A stretch of DNA of 36,196 bases from an uncultured Bacteroides sp. (GTDB lineage: Bacteria > Bacteroidota > Bacteroidia > Chitinophagales > Chitinophagaceae): contig CABHOP010000009.1 of NCBI GenBank assembly GCA_902168085.1, positions 1-36,196 on the forward strand, in the 5' to 3' direction. A model generated the notes under the pieces. It saw nothing but the letters and a program-made list of their open reading frames with translations, was not told where the DNA came from and did not search any database. The position numbers and the translations under genes were made by a program. Position 1 is the stretch's first letter. Each line of letters begins with the position of its first letter. Positions 24,408 to 31,682 of the stretch are shown piece by piece.

Positions 24408-24812
24408 ATGGCCGGTTATTCATCCAATCCGCTGTTTAAAAAATTAGGCATCAAAGAAGGCATGCATGCCATTGTAACAGGTGCACCGGCAAATTATGAA
24501 GCACTGCTAGGCGATGCCTATGCCACACTGCATATAAAAGATGAAAAAGCGAAAGAAGTAGACTTCATCCACCTGTTCACCAACGAACAGCAGACATTTG
24601 AGAGAAAGCTGGCGAGCCTTAAAAGCAAGCTAAAGAAAGACGGTATGATATGGGTATCGTGGTATAAAAAAGCTGCTAAAAAACCTACAGAACTGGATGA
24701 AAACAGGATACGTGACTATGCATTATCCATAGGGCTGGTAGATGTAAAGGTGTGTGCCATAGACGATGACTGGTCGGGCTTAAAGCTTGTGTACCGGCTT
24801 AGTGACAGGTAA
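24408..24812 (+). CDS. DUF3052 family protein
   Basis: This 134-residue cytoplasmic protein matches the DUF3052 pattern: GYSSNPLFKKLGIKEGMHAIV at the N-terminus, then VDFIHLFTNEQQTFERKLASLKSKLKKDGMIWVSWYKK and ENRIRDYALSIGLVDVKVCAIDDDWSGLKLVYR at the end. The family is widespread and lacks a known biochemical role. It is divergent from rlmB with 58 bases between starts. It overlaps the opposing CWC gene by 33 bases at the 3' end. Confidence 0.88.
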   Translation: MAGYSSNPLFKKLGIKEGMHAIVTGAPANYEALLGDAYATLHIKDEKAKEVDFIHLFTNEQQTFERKLASLKSKLKKDGMIWVSWYKKAAKKPTELDENRIRDYALSIGLVDVKVCAIDDDWSGLKLVYRLSDR

Positions 24813-24989
24813 TTTTTGTTTGGTTTCAAAAGCAGCAAGACAAGCCGGACAAAGGCAATTATCAAAATTATCCTTTAATTCCTTTAGTGTTTCCATGCTC
24901 AGCGTAAGCCCTTCGCACCAGCAGCCACGCACATCATTACTGCAGCCGAATGGCTGTTTACACTTAGAGCAATATTTAGTGGTTGGCAT
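24780..24989 (-). CDS. Cysteine-rich CWC family protein
   Basis: This 69-residue protein contains CSKCKQPFGC near the N-terminus, then the family motif GCWCEGLTLS (about 22-31), and LCPACLAAFE around residues 46-55. The Cys pattern suggests one or two zinc sites. CWC proteins are small, cytoplasmic and uncharacterised. Convergent overlap of 33 bases with the DUF3052 gene means the last codons of each are antisense to one another. Confidence 0.85.
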   Translation of the reverse strand: MPTTKYCSKCKQPFGCSNDVRGCWCEGLTLSMETLKELKDNFDNCLCPACLAAFETKQKLPVTKPVHKL

Positions 24990-25004
24990 GCTGCAATATT
25001 AGCA

Positions 25005-25709
25005 TTAATGCAAGGGATATTCAAAATGGAGGCTATCACGTTTGTACACAAAATCGAGAGATACTACCTGGGCAAGTCCATTAGTAAAGAGATGTTCATA
25101 AAGTATGCCATACATAGAGCCAATACCAATAGCCTTGTAGAAATACTGCATATTTTTATCGTAAGTATTCTGCATTACCCACCTTTTAAGATATTGGCCA
25201 CTTACAATAAGACTGTCTTTAGGTATTATATTTTGTTCTCTCCATGTAAAAAAGGGCTTCTTTTCACCCATGTTGGTACTATCCCTGAAATCAATAGCGA
25301 TATCGCCACTTGGAAAACGAACAACTTTATTGACAGTATCTTCATGCAAATAGTAACGATAAGTTCGTTTATCAAAACTGCGACTGTCCAACCTGTTTCG
25401 CGATTCAAACACCTGGTAAACATGGCAAATGACATCATTGATGATCGTATCCTTTCCTGTAGTGCTTATTTCGTAATTAATTTCCAGTAAATCATCCATT
25501 CCCTGCAGATGCATAGAGCCGGAACTTGGGTAAAAGAAGTCATAATACTCGCTTCCTATTATTTTCACATACCATTTAGCATCTTTGGTAGGTATAAGGG
25601 CAAACTCTCTTTCCGAAGGAACAAATGGTTTTGATGGTTCAAGTGCTTCTTTTTTATTGCAGGAAAAGAGGAAAAGGGCGAATGCTGCAAGCAATAAGGT
25701 TGGTTTCAT
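25005..25709 (-). CDS. Hypothetical lipoprotein
   Basis: I start at the ATG at 25709, which opens a short lipoprotein signal (MKPTLLLAAFALFLFSC, lipobox LFSC, Cys17). The 42-residue upstream extension runs back into yebC and its terminator. The remaining 217 residues are beta-rich (WYVKIIGSEYYDFFYPSSG, RTYRYYLHEDTVNKVVRF) and resemble the many unnamed Bacteroidota lipoproteins. I do not recognise a family. It follows yebC on the same strand but is separated from it by the terminator at 25747-25775, so it should have its own promoter. Confidence 0.75.
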   Translation of the reverse strand: MKPTLLLAAFALFLFSCNKKEALEPSKPFVPSEREFALIPTKDAKWYVKIIGSEYYDFFYPSSGSMHLQGMDDLLEINYEISTTGKDTIINDVICHVYQVFESRNRLDSRSFDKRTYRYYLHEDTVNKVVRFPSGDIAIDFRDSTNMGEKKPFFTWREQNIIPKDSLIVSGQYLKRWVMQNTYDKNMQYFYKAIGIGSMYGILYEHLFTNGLAQVVSLDFVYKRDSLHFEYPLH

Positions 25710-25746
25710 AGAATGGATTTGAAAAATGAAAATACTACCCGGAAGT

Positions 25747-25775
25747 AAAAAAGGCAACCATAACGGCTGCCTTTT
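25747..25775 (-). terminator. Rho-independent terminator after yebC
   Basis: On the minus strand AAAAGGCAGCC (25775-25765) pairs with GGTTGCCTTTT (25759-25749), with one G-U pair that would be an A-C mismatch on the plus strand. This favours function for yebC. A T run follows. Confidence 0.85.
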
Positions 25776-25797
25776 ACTCAATATTACAATTCGTTGA

Positions 25798-26508
25798 CTA
25801 TCCCATGTTGTGAAACACACGCTGTACGTCATCATCCTGCTCTACACGTTCTATCAGTTTAAACACATCTTCTGCCTGTTCTTCGGTTACCTCTACCGTG
25901 TTCAGCGGTAGCCATTCCAACTCTGATGAAAGCGGTGTGATACCTTTTTCTTCCAGCGCCTTTTGCATGTTGCCAAAATCTTCAAAAGCGCAACGTACTA
26001 TCAGGTTGCCTTCACTATCTTCACCCAGTTCTTCCAGCCCAAAGTCTATCAGTTCCAGTTCCAGTTCATCAGCGCTCAGGCCTTCAGGGTTCAGTTTAAA
26101 AACACCGAGGTGCTTGAACAGAAAGCCTACAGAACCACTATTGCCCAGGTTGCCACCACCTTTATTAAAATGTGAACGAACGTTGGCTACCGTGCGGGTA
26201 GTATTATCGGTAGCGGTTTCTACCAGTATGGCTACACCATGCGGTGCATAGCCTTCATACAATACCTCATCATAGTTGCTGGTATCTTTACCCAATGCAT
26301 TTTTGATAGCCCCTTCAATACGGTCTTTCGGCATATTTACCGATTTTGCGTTTTGCATGATGCGGCGCAGCATAGGATTGGTGGCAGGTTCCGCCCCTCC
26401 TTTCTTTACAGCAATAGCTATCTCTTTACCAATGCGGGTAAACTGCTTTGCCATACGGTCGTAGCGGGCAAACATCTTGGATTTACGTACTTCAAATATC
26501 CGGCCCAT
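25798..26508 (-). CDS. yebC: YebC/PmpR family transcription or translation factor
   Basis: This 236-residue protein has the typical YebC length. It shows the motifs [76 protein letters not shown] and the signature [14 protein letters not shown]. Family members are cytoplasmic nucleic-acid binders; some act as transcription regulators, and recent work on relatives points to a role in translation of difficult sequences. A -7 element TATTTTTG lies 37 bases upstream of the ATG, and a terminator follows the gene. Confidence 0.95.
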   Translation of the reverse strand: MGRIFEVRKSKMFARYDRMAKQFTRIGKEIAIAVKKGGAEPATNPMLRRIMQNAKSVNMPKDRIEGAIKNALGKDTSNYDEVLYEGYAPHGVAILVETATDNTTRTVANVRSHFNKGGGNLGNSGSVGFLFKHLGVFKLNPEGLSADELELELIDFGLEELGEDSEGNLIVRCAFEDFGNMQKALEEKGITPLSSELEWLPLNTVEVTEEQAEDVFKLIERVEQDDDVQRVFHNMG

Positions 26509-26702
26509 ATATATAATGGATTACTTTTTTATAATGTCAGGGCGCAAAAATAAGAAACTGCCTCACGATGCGAAAAGATTTTTGATATAAAAACAAAAAA
26601 TCAGGAAACACCCAATATATAGAAATAACGAAAACATGAGCTACTTGCCGCTACAGGCAATGCTTTGACGTTTGATTTAACAACTGATTAATTAATGAGT
26701 GG

Positions 26703-26728
26703 TTAACCAGTTCTAAAGCTCTGGTTAA
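26703..26728. repeat. Inverted repeat beside a promoter, possible operator
   Basis: TTAACCAG (26703-26710) and CTGGTTAA (26721-26728) are perfect inverted copies separated by 10 bases. They end 14 bases before the -33 TTTG of the promoter at 26742. The position suits a regulator binding site; no regulator is identified. Confidence 0.5.
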
Positions 26729-26741
26729 GTAGCACTAAAAT

Positions 26742-26774
26742 TTTGGCAACAGGGCTATCGTGATAGCATCTTTG
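26742..26774 (+). promoter_or_regulatory. Bacteroidota-type promoter of the small peptide gene
   Basis: TTTG (26742-26745), a 21-base spacer and CATCTTTG (26767-26774) match the TTG/TAnnTTTG pattern with one mismatch. The predicted transcript has a leader of about 60 bases made almost only of A and C. Confidence 0.6.
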
Positions 26775-26839
26775 TGTCATCAAAGCAAAAAATACAAAAC
26801 ACAAACACACTTCAAAACAAAAAACACAAAACACAAGTC

Positions 26840-26938
26840 ATGCAACAAACTATCAACATCCGTAAAGCTGAAGCAACAAAAAAGATAATGTTCTTTGTTT
26901 CTATACTGGTTTGCCTGGTGCTGGCAGTAAACTTGTAA
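26840..26938 (+). CDS. Putative 32-residue membrane peptide
   Basis: The short frame encodes a basic start (MQQTINIRKAEATKK) followed by one hydrophobic helix (IMFFVSILVCLVLAVNL) and TAA. It has its own promoter-like sequence, an A/C-rich leader of the kind that supports translation in Bacteroidota, and a terminator-like hairpin right after it. I do not recognise it. Similar single-helix peptides include stress peptides and small-protein regulators, but no function is assigned. Confidence 0.5.
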   Translation: MQQTINIRKAEATKKIMFFVSILVCLVLAVNL

Positions 26939-26946
26939 TGACTTAC

Positions 26947-26985
26947 AACCGGACATAGGCCCGTAAGCCTTAGCCCGGTTTTTCT
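26947..26985 (+). terminator. Terminator-like hairpin after the small peptide gene
   Basis: AACCGG (26947-26952) pairs with CCGGTT (26975-26980). An inner AGGC (26957-26960) can pair with GCCT (26967-26970), and a T run follows. It would end a transcript of roughly 200 bases starting near 26780. Confidence 0.55.
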
Positions 26986-27014
26986 ACCGTTCTCTCTTAT
27001 CCTCTATATGTAAG

Positions 27015-27036
27015 AAGCCCCGTTTCTACGGGGCTT
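27015..27036. terminator. Perfect GC-rich hairpin, probable terminator
   Basis: AAGCCCCGT (27015-27023) and ACGGGGCTT (27028-27036) form a nine-base stem with a four-base loop. The following T tract is weak on both strands. It sits between the small peptide unit and rsmG and may act as a back-up stop for either. Confidence 0.6.
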
Positions 27037-27056
27037 AATTATTATATAAAGTGGAG

Positions 27057-27078
27057 AAAAGCAGCTTATTAAGGCTGC
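27057..27078 (-). terminator. Terminator after rsmG
   Basis: On the minus strand GCAGC (27078-27074) pairs with GCTGC (27065-27061), followed by TTTT. It lies just downstream of the rsmG stop at 27095. Confidence 0.6.
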
Positions 27079-27094
27079 ATACAAATCCCGTCTT

Positions 27095-27721
27095 TTATTT
27101 TTTTACATATACTACATACTTGGTTTCGAACGAAGGCTCGGGGAATATATCGTGCACACTCCATGCAGTAGGCTTCAGGCCCGATTGTTTTATTTCTTCG
27201 GCAAGGTCGCCACCCTTCAGGCATATGAGGCCATTGGGCAACTCTTCGCTCTTCTGCCCTTTGCGTAGCATTGGGTTTACCCATCTCCACAGGTCGCCCA
27301 AAGGGGCTACCGCACGCGAAACGGCAAAGTCGAATGTCCGGCCTTTTATCTCCTCTACCCTGCTATGCATGGCTGTCACATTCTTTAAACCAATGGCATC
27401 TGCCACGCCCTGTACCACCTTTATCTTTTTGCCAATGCTATCTGAAAGCAGGAACTCTACCTCCGGAAACATAATAGCCAGTGGAATGCCGGGGAAGCCT
27501 CCACCTGTACCTATATCTACCACCTGTGCTCCGTTATCGAATGTGCAGAGGGCTGCTATAGCCAGTGAGTGCAGCACATGACGCTCATACAGCGAATCAA
27601 TATCCTTTCTTGAAATGACGTTTATCTTCTCGTTCCAGTCTTTGTAAAGCGCTTCCAACTGCTGCATTTGCTGCAACTGGGTATCTGTAAAGTCTGAAAA
27701 GTATTTAAGTACTATATCCAC
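27095..27721 (-). CDS. rsmG: 16S rRNA (guanine527-N7)-methyltransferase
   Basis: This 208-residue protein has the RsmG/GidB features: WNEKINVISRKDIDSLYERHVLHSLAIA before the fold, the SAM motif VVDIGTGGGFPGIPLAIMFP (about 67-86), and VSRAVAPLGDLWRWVNPML. It methylates G527 in the 530 loop of 16S rRNA; loss can give low-level streptomycin resistance in other bacteria. The start is a GTG at 27721 and overlaps the end of the glycosyltransferase gene by 10 bases, so the two are cotranscribed. Confidence 0.95.
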   Translation of the reverse strand: MDIVLKYFSDFTDTQLQQMQQLEALYKDWNEKINVISRKDIDSLYERHVLHSLAIAALCTFDNGAQVVDIGTGGGFPGIPLAIMFPEVEFLLSDSIGKKIKVVQGVADAIGLKNVTAMHSRVEEIKGRTFDFAVSRAVAPLGDLWRWVNPMLRKGQKSEELPNGLICLKGGDLAEEIKQSGLKPTAWSVHDIFPEPSFETKYVVYVKK

Positions 27722-28842
27722 TGCTGTTTGTTTTTCCAGAAAATGTATGGCGAAAGCACAAAGTTATAAAGCATCCACCCTATATCCATTAGGGGAAACC
27801 ATTTTACCAGTCCTTTTTCACCTGTTTTATTACATACATATTGCCACAGCCACCAATATATCGCGCAGCGTACTGTCATAACACCCAGTGCTGCCTGCCA
27901 TTCGGTAGTGAACAATGCAGCAATGAACAGCAGCCAAACCAATGCATGCGACAAGGCATAGATGCCTAATGCCAGCTTAGTGCCTGTACGATAATATTTG
28001 CCGGTAGAGATATGTCTTTGCTTGCGGTTGAACCATTCCTGCCAGCTTTGGGAGGGTGCAGATATGGTAGCTGAGGTGGCCGATGCTACGATGGCCATAT
28101 TATGCTCTTTCCCTGCACTTTTCACCAGCAGGTCATCATCGCCTGATGGTAGTTTGCCCCACACATCCGTTTGCTGTGCTGCCAGCAGTGCTGCTTTAGT
28201 ACAGGCAAGGTTTCGGCCTACCGCCATATATGGCATACCCGATAAAGCATACCCTGCATATTGCACAAAGGTGTGCAGGGTTTCCCAACGGATAAATGCA
28301 TTCAATAAGCCTTTAGTTTCAGCATACTTACCATAGCCCCCGGCCAATACCTTACCATTTTGTATAGGCGCTACCATTTGCTGCAGCCAGGTATCGCTTG
28401 CAGGTACACAATCCGCATCGGTCATCAGTAATATATCGTGTTGCGCCTGTGCTACGGCTTTGCTAAGGGCAAACTTCTTACCCGGCAATATCCTGGGTGC
28501 ATCCATAGATATATGTATCACCTTCAGGTGTGCATAACGGGCGGCAAAGCCTTCCAGCACCTGTGCTGTATGGTCGGTAGAGGCATCATTTACTACCACT
28601 ACCTCGTAGTTATTAATACCCGAGGCATTACTGTATCTTTGCGCCAGTATTACCGGCAGGTTGCGTTGCAGGTTCTCAGCTTCATTTTTAGCACATATTA
28701 TTACAGAAACAGGTTGAATATTGTCTGTCGCAGTTGGATTGGCAGCATTTATCCTGAATATGGCACTAAAGAATTGGAGTACATATACCAGCTGGATGGT
28801 AATGCATAAGAGGAATAACGCAAATATGGCCCCGGTGATCAC
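27712..28842 (-). CDS. Membrane-bound family 2 glycosyltransferase
   Basis: I place the start at a GTG at 28842, giving 376 residues. A longer GTG start at 28902 would run into tgt, and its extra residues are simply the antisense of tgt. After an N-terminal membrane helix comes a GT-A domain with VSVIICAKNEAENL, VVVVNDASTDHTAQV, LLMTDADCVP (DxD-like) and GDDDLLVKSAG, followed by the RKQRH segment. Three to four C-terminal helices complete it. It resembles enzymes that make polysaccharides or glycolipids at the inner membrane. Donor and acceptor are unknown. It is divergent from tgt and leads the rsmG operon. Confidence 0.85.
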   Translation of the reverse strand: MITGAIFALFLLCITIQLVYVLQFFSAIFRINAANPTATDNIQPVSVIICAKNEAENLQRNLPVILAQRYSNASGINNYEVVVVNDASTDHTAQVLEGFAARYAHLKVIHISMDAPRILPGKKFALSKAVAQAQHDILLMTDADCVPASDTWLQQMVAPIQNGKVLAGGYGKYAETKGLLNAFIRWETLHTFVQYAGYALSGMPYMAVGRNLACTKAALLAAQQTDVWGKLPSGDDDLLVKSAGKEHNMAIVASATSATISAPSQSWQEWFNRKQRHISTGKYYRTGTKLALGIYALSHALVWLLFIAALFTTEWQAALGVMTVRCAIYWWLWQYVCNKTGEKGLVKWFPLMDIGWMLYNFVLSPYIFWKNKQQWI

Positions 28843-28859
28843 GGCAGCAAAGAAACAAA

Positions 28860-29990
28860 ATGGAATTTGAATTAGCAGCAAGGGATAGTAACAGCAATGC
28901 ACGGGCAGGTGTCATCACCACTGCACACGGCACTATAGAAACGCCCATCTTCATGCCGGTAGGCACGGTGGGCAGCGTAAAAGCAGTAACGCAGCAGCAA
29001 CTGCGCGATGAGGTAAAGGCCGAAATAATACTGGGCAATACCTACCACCTGTACCTGCGCCCCGGTGTGGAAGTACTGGAACAGGCGGGCGGATTACACA
29101 AATTCAATGGCTGGGATAGGCCCATACTTACCGATAGCGGTGGCTACCAGGTGTTTTCGCTGGCCAATAACCGCAAGCTGAAGGAGGAAGGTGCGGTATT
29201 CCAGTCGCATATAGACGGGTCGAGGCACTTATTTACGCCGGAGAACGTTATAGATATACAGCGCACGATAGGTGCCGATATTATCATGGCTTTTGATGAA
29301 TGCCCGCCATACCCCAGTGAGTATGCCTATGCTAAAAAATCGATGGAGCTGACCCATAGGTGGCTGGCCCGTTGTGTGCAGCGTATGAACGAAACGGAAC
29401 CTAAGTATAGCTATGAGCAATCGCTTTTCCCGATAGTACAGGGCAGCACGTATAAAGACCTTCGCGAGCAATCGGCAGACTTTATAGCGAGTATGGAGTG
29501 TGATGGTAATGCCATAGGCGGCCTTAGCGTGGGCGAACCCGAAGAAATGATGTACGAGATGTGTGCCCTGTGCACAGAACACCTGCCTGCCGATAAGCCC
29601 CGCTACCTGATGGGTGTGGGTACCCCATGGAACATACTGGAGAATATAGCCCTGGGCATTGATATGTTTGACTGTGTGATGCCTACCCGCAATGGGCGTA
29701 ACGGTATGCTCTTTACATCGAAAGGGGTGGTGAATATTAAGAATAAGAAATGGGCTACCGATTTCAGCCCGATAGATGATGGTATAGACTGCCCTACCAG
29801 CAATTATTATACAAAAGCCTACCTGCGCCACCTGTTTGTGGCCAACGAGATACTGGGGCTGCAGATAGCCAGCATACACAACCTGGCTTTTTACCTGCAT
29901 TTGGTAAAACAGGCACGCACCCATATTTTGCAGGGCGATTACAATAGCTGGAAAAACGAAATGGTACCGCACTTAAAACAAAGGTTGTAA
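28860..29990 (+). CDS. tgt: tRNA-guanine (queuine) transglycosylase
   Basis: This 376-residue protein is full length for Tgt. It has ARAGVITTAHGTIETPIFMP, ILTDSGGYQVFSL (Asp92, general base), GGLSVGEPEEMMYEM, and GIDMFDCVMPTRNGRNGM with the probable nucleophile Asp271. It exchanges guanine 34 of GUN-anticodon tRNAs for preQ1 or queuine. The C-terminal zinc region reads GIDCPTSNYYTKAYLRHL, so of the usual three Cys only Cys311 remains; the other positions are Ile309 and Ser314. The fold appears intact. The transporter at 11295 fits a salvage role. Confidence 0.95.
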   Translation: MEFELAARDSNSNARAGVITTAHGTIETPIFMPVGTVGSVKAVTQQQLRDEVKAEIILGNTYHLYLRPGVEVLEQAGGLHKFNGWDRPILTDSGGYQVFSLANNRKLKEEGAVFQSHIDGSRHLFTPENVIDIQRTIGADIIMAFDECPPYPSEYAYAKKSMELTHRWLARCVQRMNETEPKYSYEQSLFPIVQGSTYKDLREQSADFIASMECDGNAIGGLSVGEPEEMMYEMCALCTEHLPADKPRYLMGVGTPWNILENIALGIDMFDCVMPTRNGRNGMLFTSKGVVNIKNKKWATDFSPIDDGIDCPTSNYYTKAYLRHLFVANEILGLQIASIHNLAFYLHLVKQARTHILQGDYNSWKNEMVPHLKQRL

Positions 29991-30000
29991 CGACCCCAAA

Positions 30001-30081
30001 CCCCTAAAGGGGCTTATAAAATGAGTATTATAACGATAACAGATAAAACAAATGGGATTCCCCCTTCAGGGGGCAAGGGGG
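30001..30081 (+). repeat. Palindromic GC hairpins between tgt and lptF/G-type gene
   Basis: CCCCTAAAGGGG (30001-30012) and CCCCCTTCAGGGGG (30060-30073) are compact inverted repeats, the second followed by CAAGGGGG directly before the ATG of the permease. Such CCCCTTTAGGGG-like hairpins are common between genes in Bacteroidota. The second could mask the translation start by pairing CCCCC with the later GGGGG. Confidence 0.6.
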
Positions 30082-30082
30082 T

Positions 30083-31156
30083 ATGAAGAAACTGGATTGG
30101 TATATCGTCAGGAAGTTTGTGGGCACCTTCTTTTTTGCCATTATGATATTGGCCGTGATAGCCTGTGTCATAGACCTTTCTGAAAAGCTGAATGACTTTA
30201 TAGAGCATAAAGCCCCTATTTCGGCAGTGCTCAACTATTTCAAGAATTTCATACCGCATATATCCGCCCTGCTATTCCCGCTGTTCATTTTTATTGCTAC
30301 CATCTTCTTTACTTCCAAGCTGGCTTATAAATCGGAGATTATAGCTATACTGGCATCGGGCGTGTCCTTCCAGCGTTTTTTGAGGCCGTATGTAGTGGGG
30401 GCTGCTTTTCTGTGTGTGCTTTCTTACTGTGCCAACCACTGGGTAGTACCGGCTGCCAACAGGCAAAGGCTGGATTTTGAAAACAAATATGTACACGGTA
30501 AAACCTTTGCCAGCGACAGGAATGTGCACCTGCGCCTATCCAACAGCCTGTATGTATATGTGATGACCTACGACTACCCTGCCAATACCGGCTACAACTT
30601 TACCGCCGAAATAATAAAAGGCAATAAGGTACTGGAAAAGATATATGCCGAACGCATCAGCTACGATAGTGTAAAGAAAAACTGGAAGCTGTATAATGTG
30701 CGTACCCGTGTGAATGACGGCCTGAAAGAAAGCCTGAGATATGATGAAGAACTGGTACGCGCCTACCCCTTTAAGCCCATGGACCTGGAAGAAGATGAGG
30801 CCGTAAAAGATGCACTCACCACACCCGAACTGAATAAATATATAGCCCGTGAAAAACTGCGTGGCAGGGAAACGCTCAACTTCTTTTATATAGAAAAGCA
30901 CCGCCGTACGGCACAGCCCTTTGCAGGCTTCATACTTACCATGATAGGCGTGTGTATTGCCAGCCGTAAGGTACGTGGCGGCAGTGGCCTGCACCTGGCC
31001 ATAGGCATCGTCATCAGTGCGCTGTATATCATGGCCATGCAGTTTACCACTACTTTCTCTGCCAATACGGGTATGAGCCCCATACTTGCGGTATGGATAC
31101 CCAATATCATCTTTGGTATGGTAGCTATTGTGCTATACCTGCGGCAGGTACGCTAA
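30083..31156 (+). CDS. LptF/LptG family lipopolysaccharide export permease
   Basis: This 357-residue protein has the YjgP/YjgQ layout. N-terminal helices are MKKLDWYIVRKFVGTFFFAIMILAVIACVIDLSEKL and ISALLFPLFIFIATIFF, and the cytoplasmic loop is SEIIAILASGVSFQRFLRPY. A beta-rich periplasmic domain covers about 125-270. Three C-terminal helices follow, including PFAGFILTMIGVCIASRKVRGGSGLHLAIGI. These subunits, with the LptB ATPase, lift lipopolysaccharide from the inner membrane. F and G cannot be told apart here. The gene lies 92 bases after tgt, with hairpins in the gap. Confidence 0.92.
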   Translation: MKKLDWYIVRKFVGTFFFAIMILAVIACVIDLSEKLNDFIEHKAPISAVLNYFKNFIPHISALLFPLFIFIATIFFTSKLAYKSEIIAILASGVSFQRFLRPYVVGAAFLCVLSYCANHWVVPAANRQRLDFENKYVHGKTFASDRNVHLRLSNSLYVYVMTYDYPANTGYNFTAEIIKGNKVLEKIYAERISYDSVKKNWKLYNVRTRVNDGLKESLRYDEELVRAYPFKPMDLEEDEAVKDALTTPELNKYIAREKLRGRETLNFFYIEKHRRTAQPFAGFILTMIGVCIASRKVRGGSGLHLAIGIVISALYIMAMQFTTTFSANTGMSPILAVWIPNIIFGMVAIVLYLRQVR

Positions 31157-31165
31157 AAGACTGAA

Positions 31166-31549
31166 TTACATTAACGGATGGGACGGCAACGGCTGACCTG
31201 ATGTGGACATATGGCTGTTGTTACGGCGGCTGAGTATCAGCTTTACCGTACGCAGAAAATCCTGTGTTGATTTATCTATAATCCTTTTGCAGCCTTTGGT
31301 GAAACGCGGAGAGCGCCTGCCCCTGTCTTCCTTATAGTCTTCCCTTATCCATACGGCACGGCGGGTAAGGTCATCGTGCAATACACGTACCTTATCCATC
31401 AGTTCTTCAAACGAGGGGGTGATACCCGTTTCTTCTATCTGGGCATATACTTCGGCAACATACGAATTCGTAACATTTTCAGCCAGTTTGGTGAACATGT
31501 CGAGAAATGGTCGTTGTCCTTTGAGGTATTCGGTGATATTGCCAAACAT
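31166..31549 (-). CDS. Hypothetical helical protein
   Basis: I use the ATG at 31549 (MFGNITEYLKG). The -7 element TATATTTG at 31581-31574 would place the transcription start just downstream of the alternative start at 31576, making that start unusable. The 127-residue product is mostly helical and charged: ITEYLKGQRPFLDMFTKLAENV, PSFEELMDKVRVLHDDLTRRAVWI and DKSTQDFLRTVKLILSRR. No signal peptide or membrane segment. I do not recognise a family. It is convergent with the LptF/G gene, with nine bases between them. Confidence 0.65.
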   Translation of the reverse strand: MFGNITEYLKGQRPFLDMFTKLAENVTNSYVAEVYAQIEETGITPSFEELMDKVRVLHDDLTRRAVWIREDYKEDRGRRSPRFTKGCKRIIDKSTQDFLRTVKLILSRRNNSHMSTSGQPLPSHPLM

Positions 31550-31573
31550 AACGGTTCGGGAATCTATATAAAG

Positions 31574-31581
31574 CAAATATA
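31574..31581 (-). promoter_or_regulatory. -7 element for the hypothetical helical protein
   Basis: TATATTTG on the minus strand matches TAnnTTTG exactly and lies 25 bases before the chosen ATG. A -33 TTG is not evident at the usual spacing. Confidence 0.5.
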
Positions 31582-31640
31582 AGGGAATAAATTATAATAT
31601 TGTCATTTCTCCATATAACCGGCTCGGTTTTAACAAATAA

Positions 31641-31658
31641 GGGGCAGTTGCCTGCCCC
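31641..31658 (-). terminator. Terminator after the T9SS cargo gene
   Basis: GGGGCAG (31641-31647) and CTGCCCC (31652-31658) form a perfect seven-base stem around TTGC. On the minus strand it is followed by CTTATTTGTT, T-rich enough for termination of the gene ending at 31683. Confidence 0.7.
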
Positions 31659-31682
31659 ATTGCTATATACTAAAACATCCTG

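Larger units (their letters stand above)
26509..26839. other. Intergenic region between yebC and the small peptide gene
   Basis: No gene of normal length is seen. The left end holds the yebC -7 element (TATTTTTG on the minus strand, 26552-26545). The right end holds an inverted repeat, a promoter and an A/C-rich leader belonging to the short reading frame at 26840. The stretch 26560-26700 is AT-rich with no feature I can support. Confidence 0.5.

Noticed and set aside
26790-26838. CRISPR-like short repeats of AAAACACAA
   Set aside because: The units are short, irregular and have no spacers; an A/C-rich mRNA leader explains them better.
27051-27581. 176-codon frame on the plus strand
   Set aside because: Antisense to rsmG; composition is that of a shadow frame.
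29229-29972. 247-codon frame on the minus strand
   Set aside because: Antisense to tgt, which is full length and well conserved.
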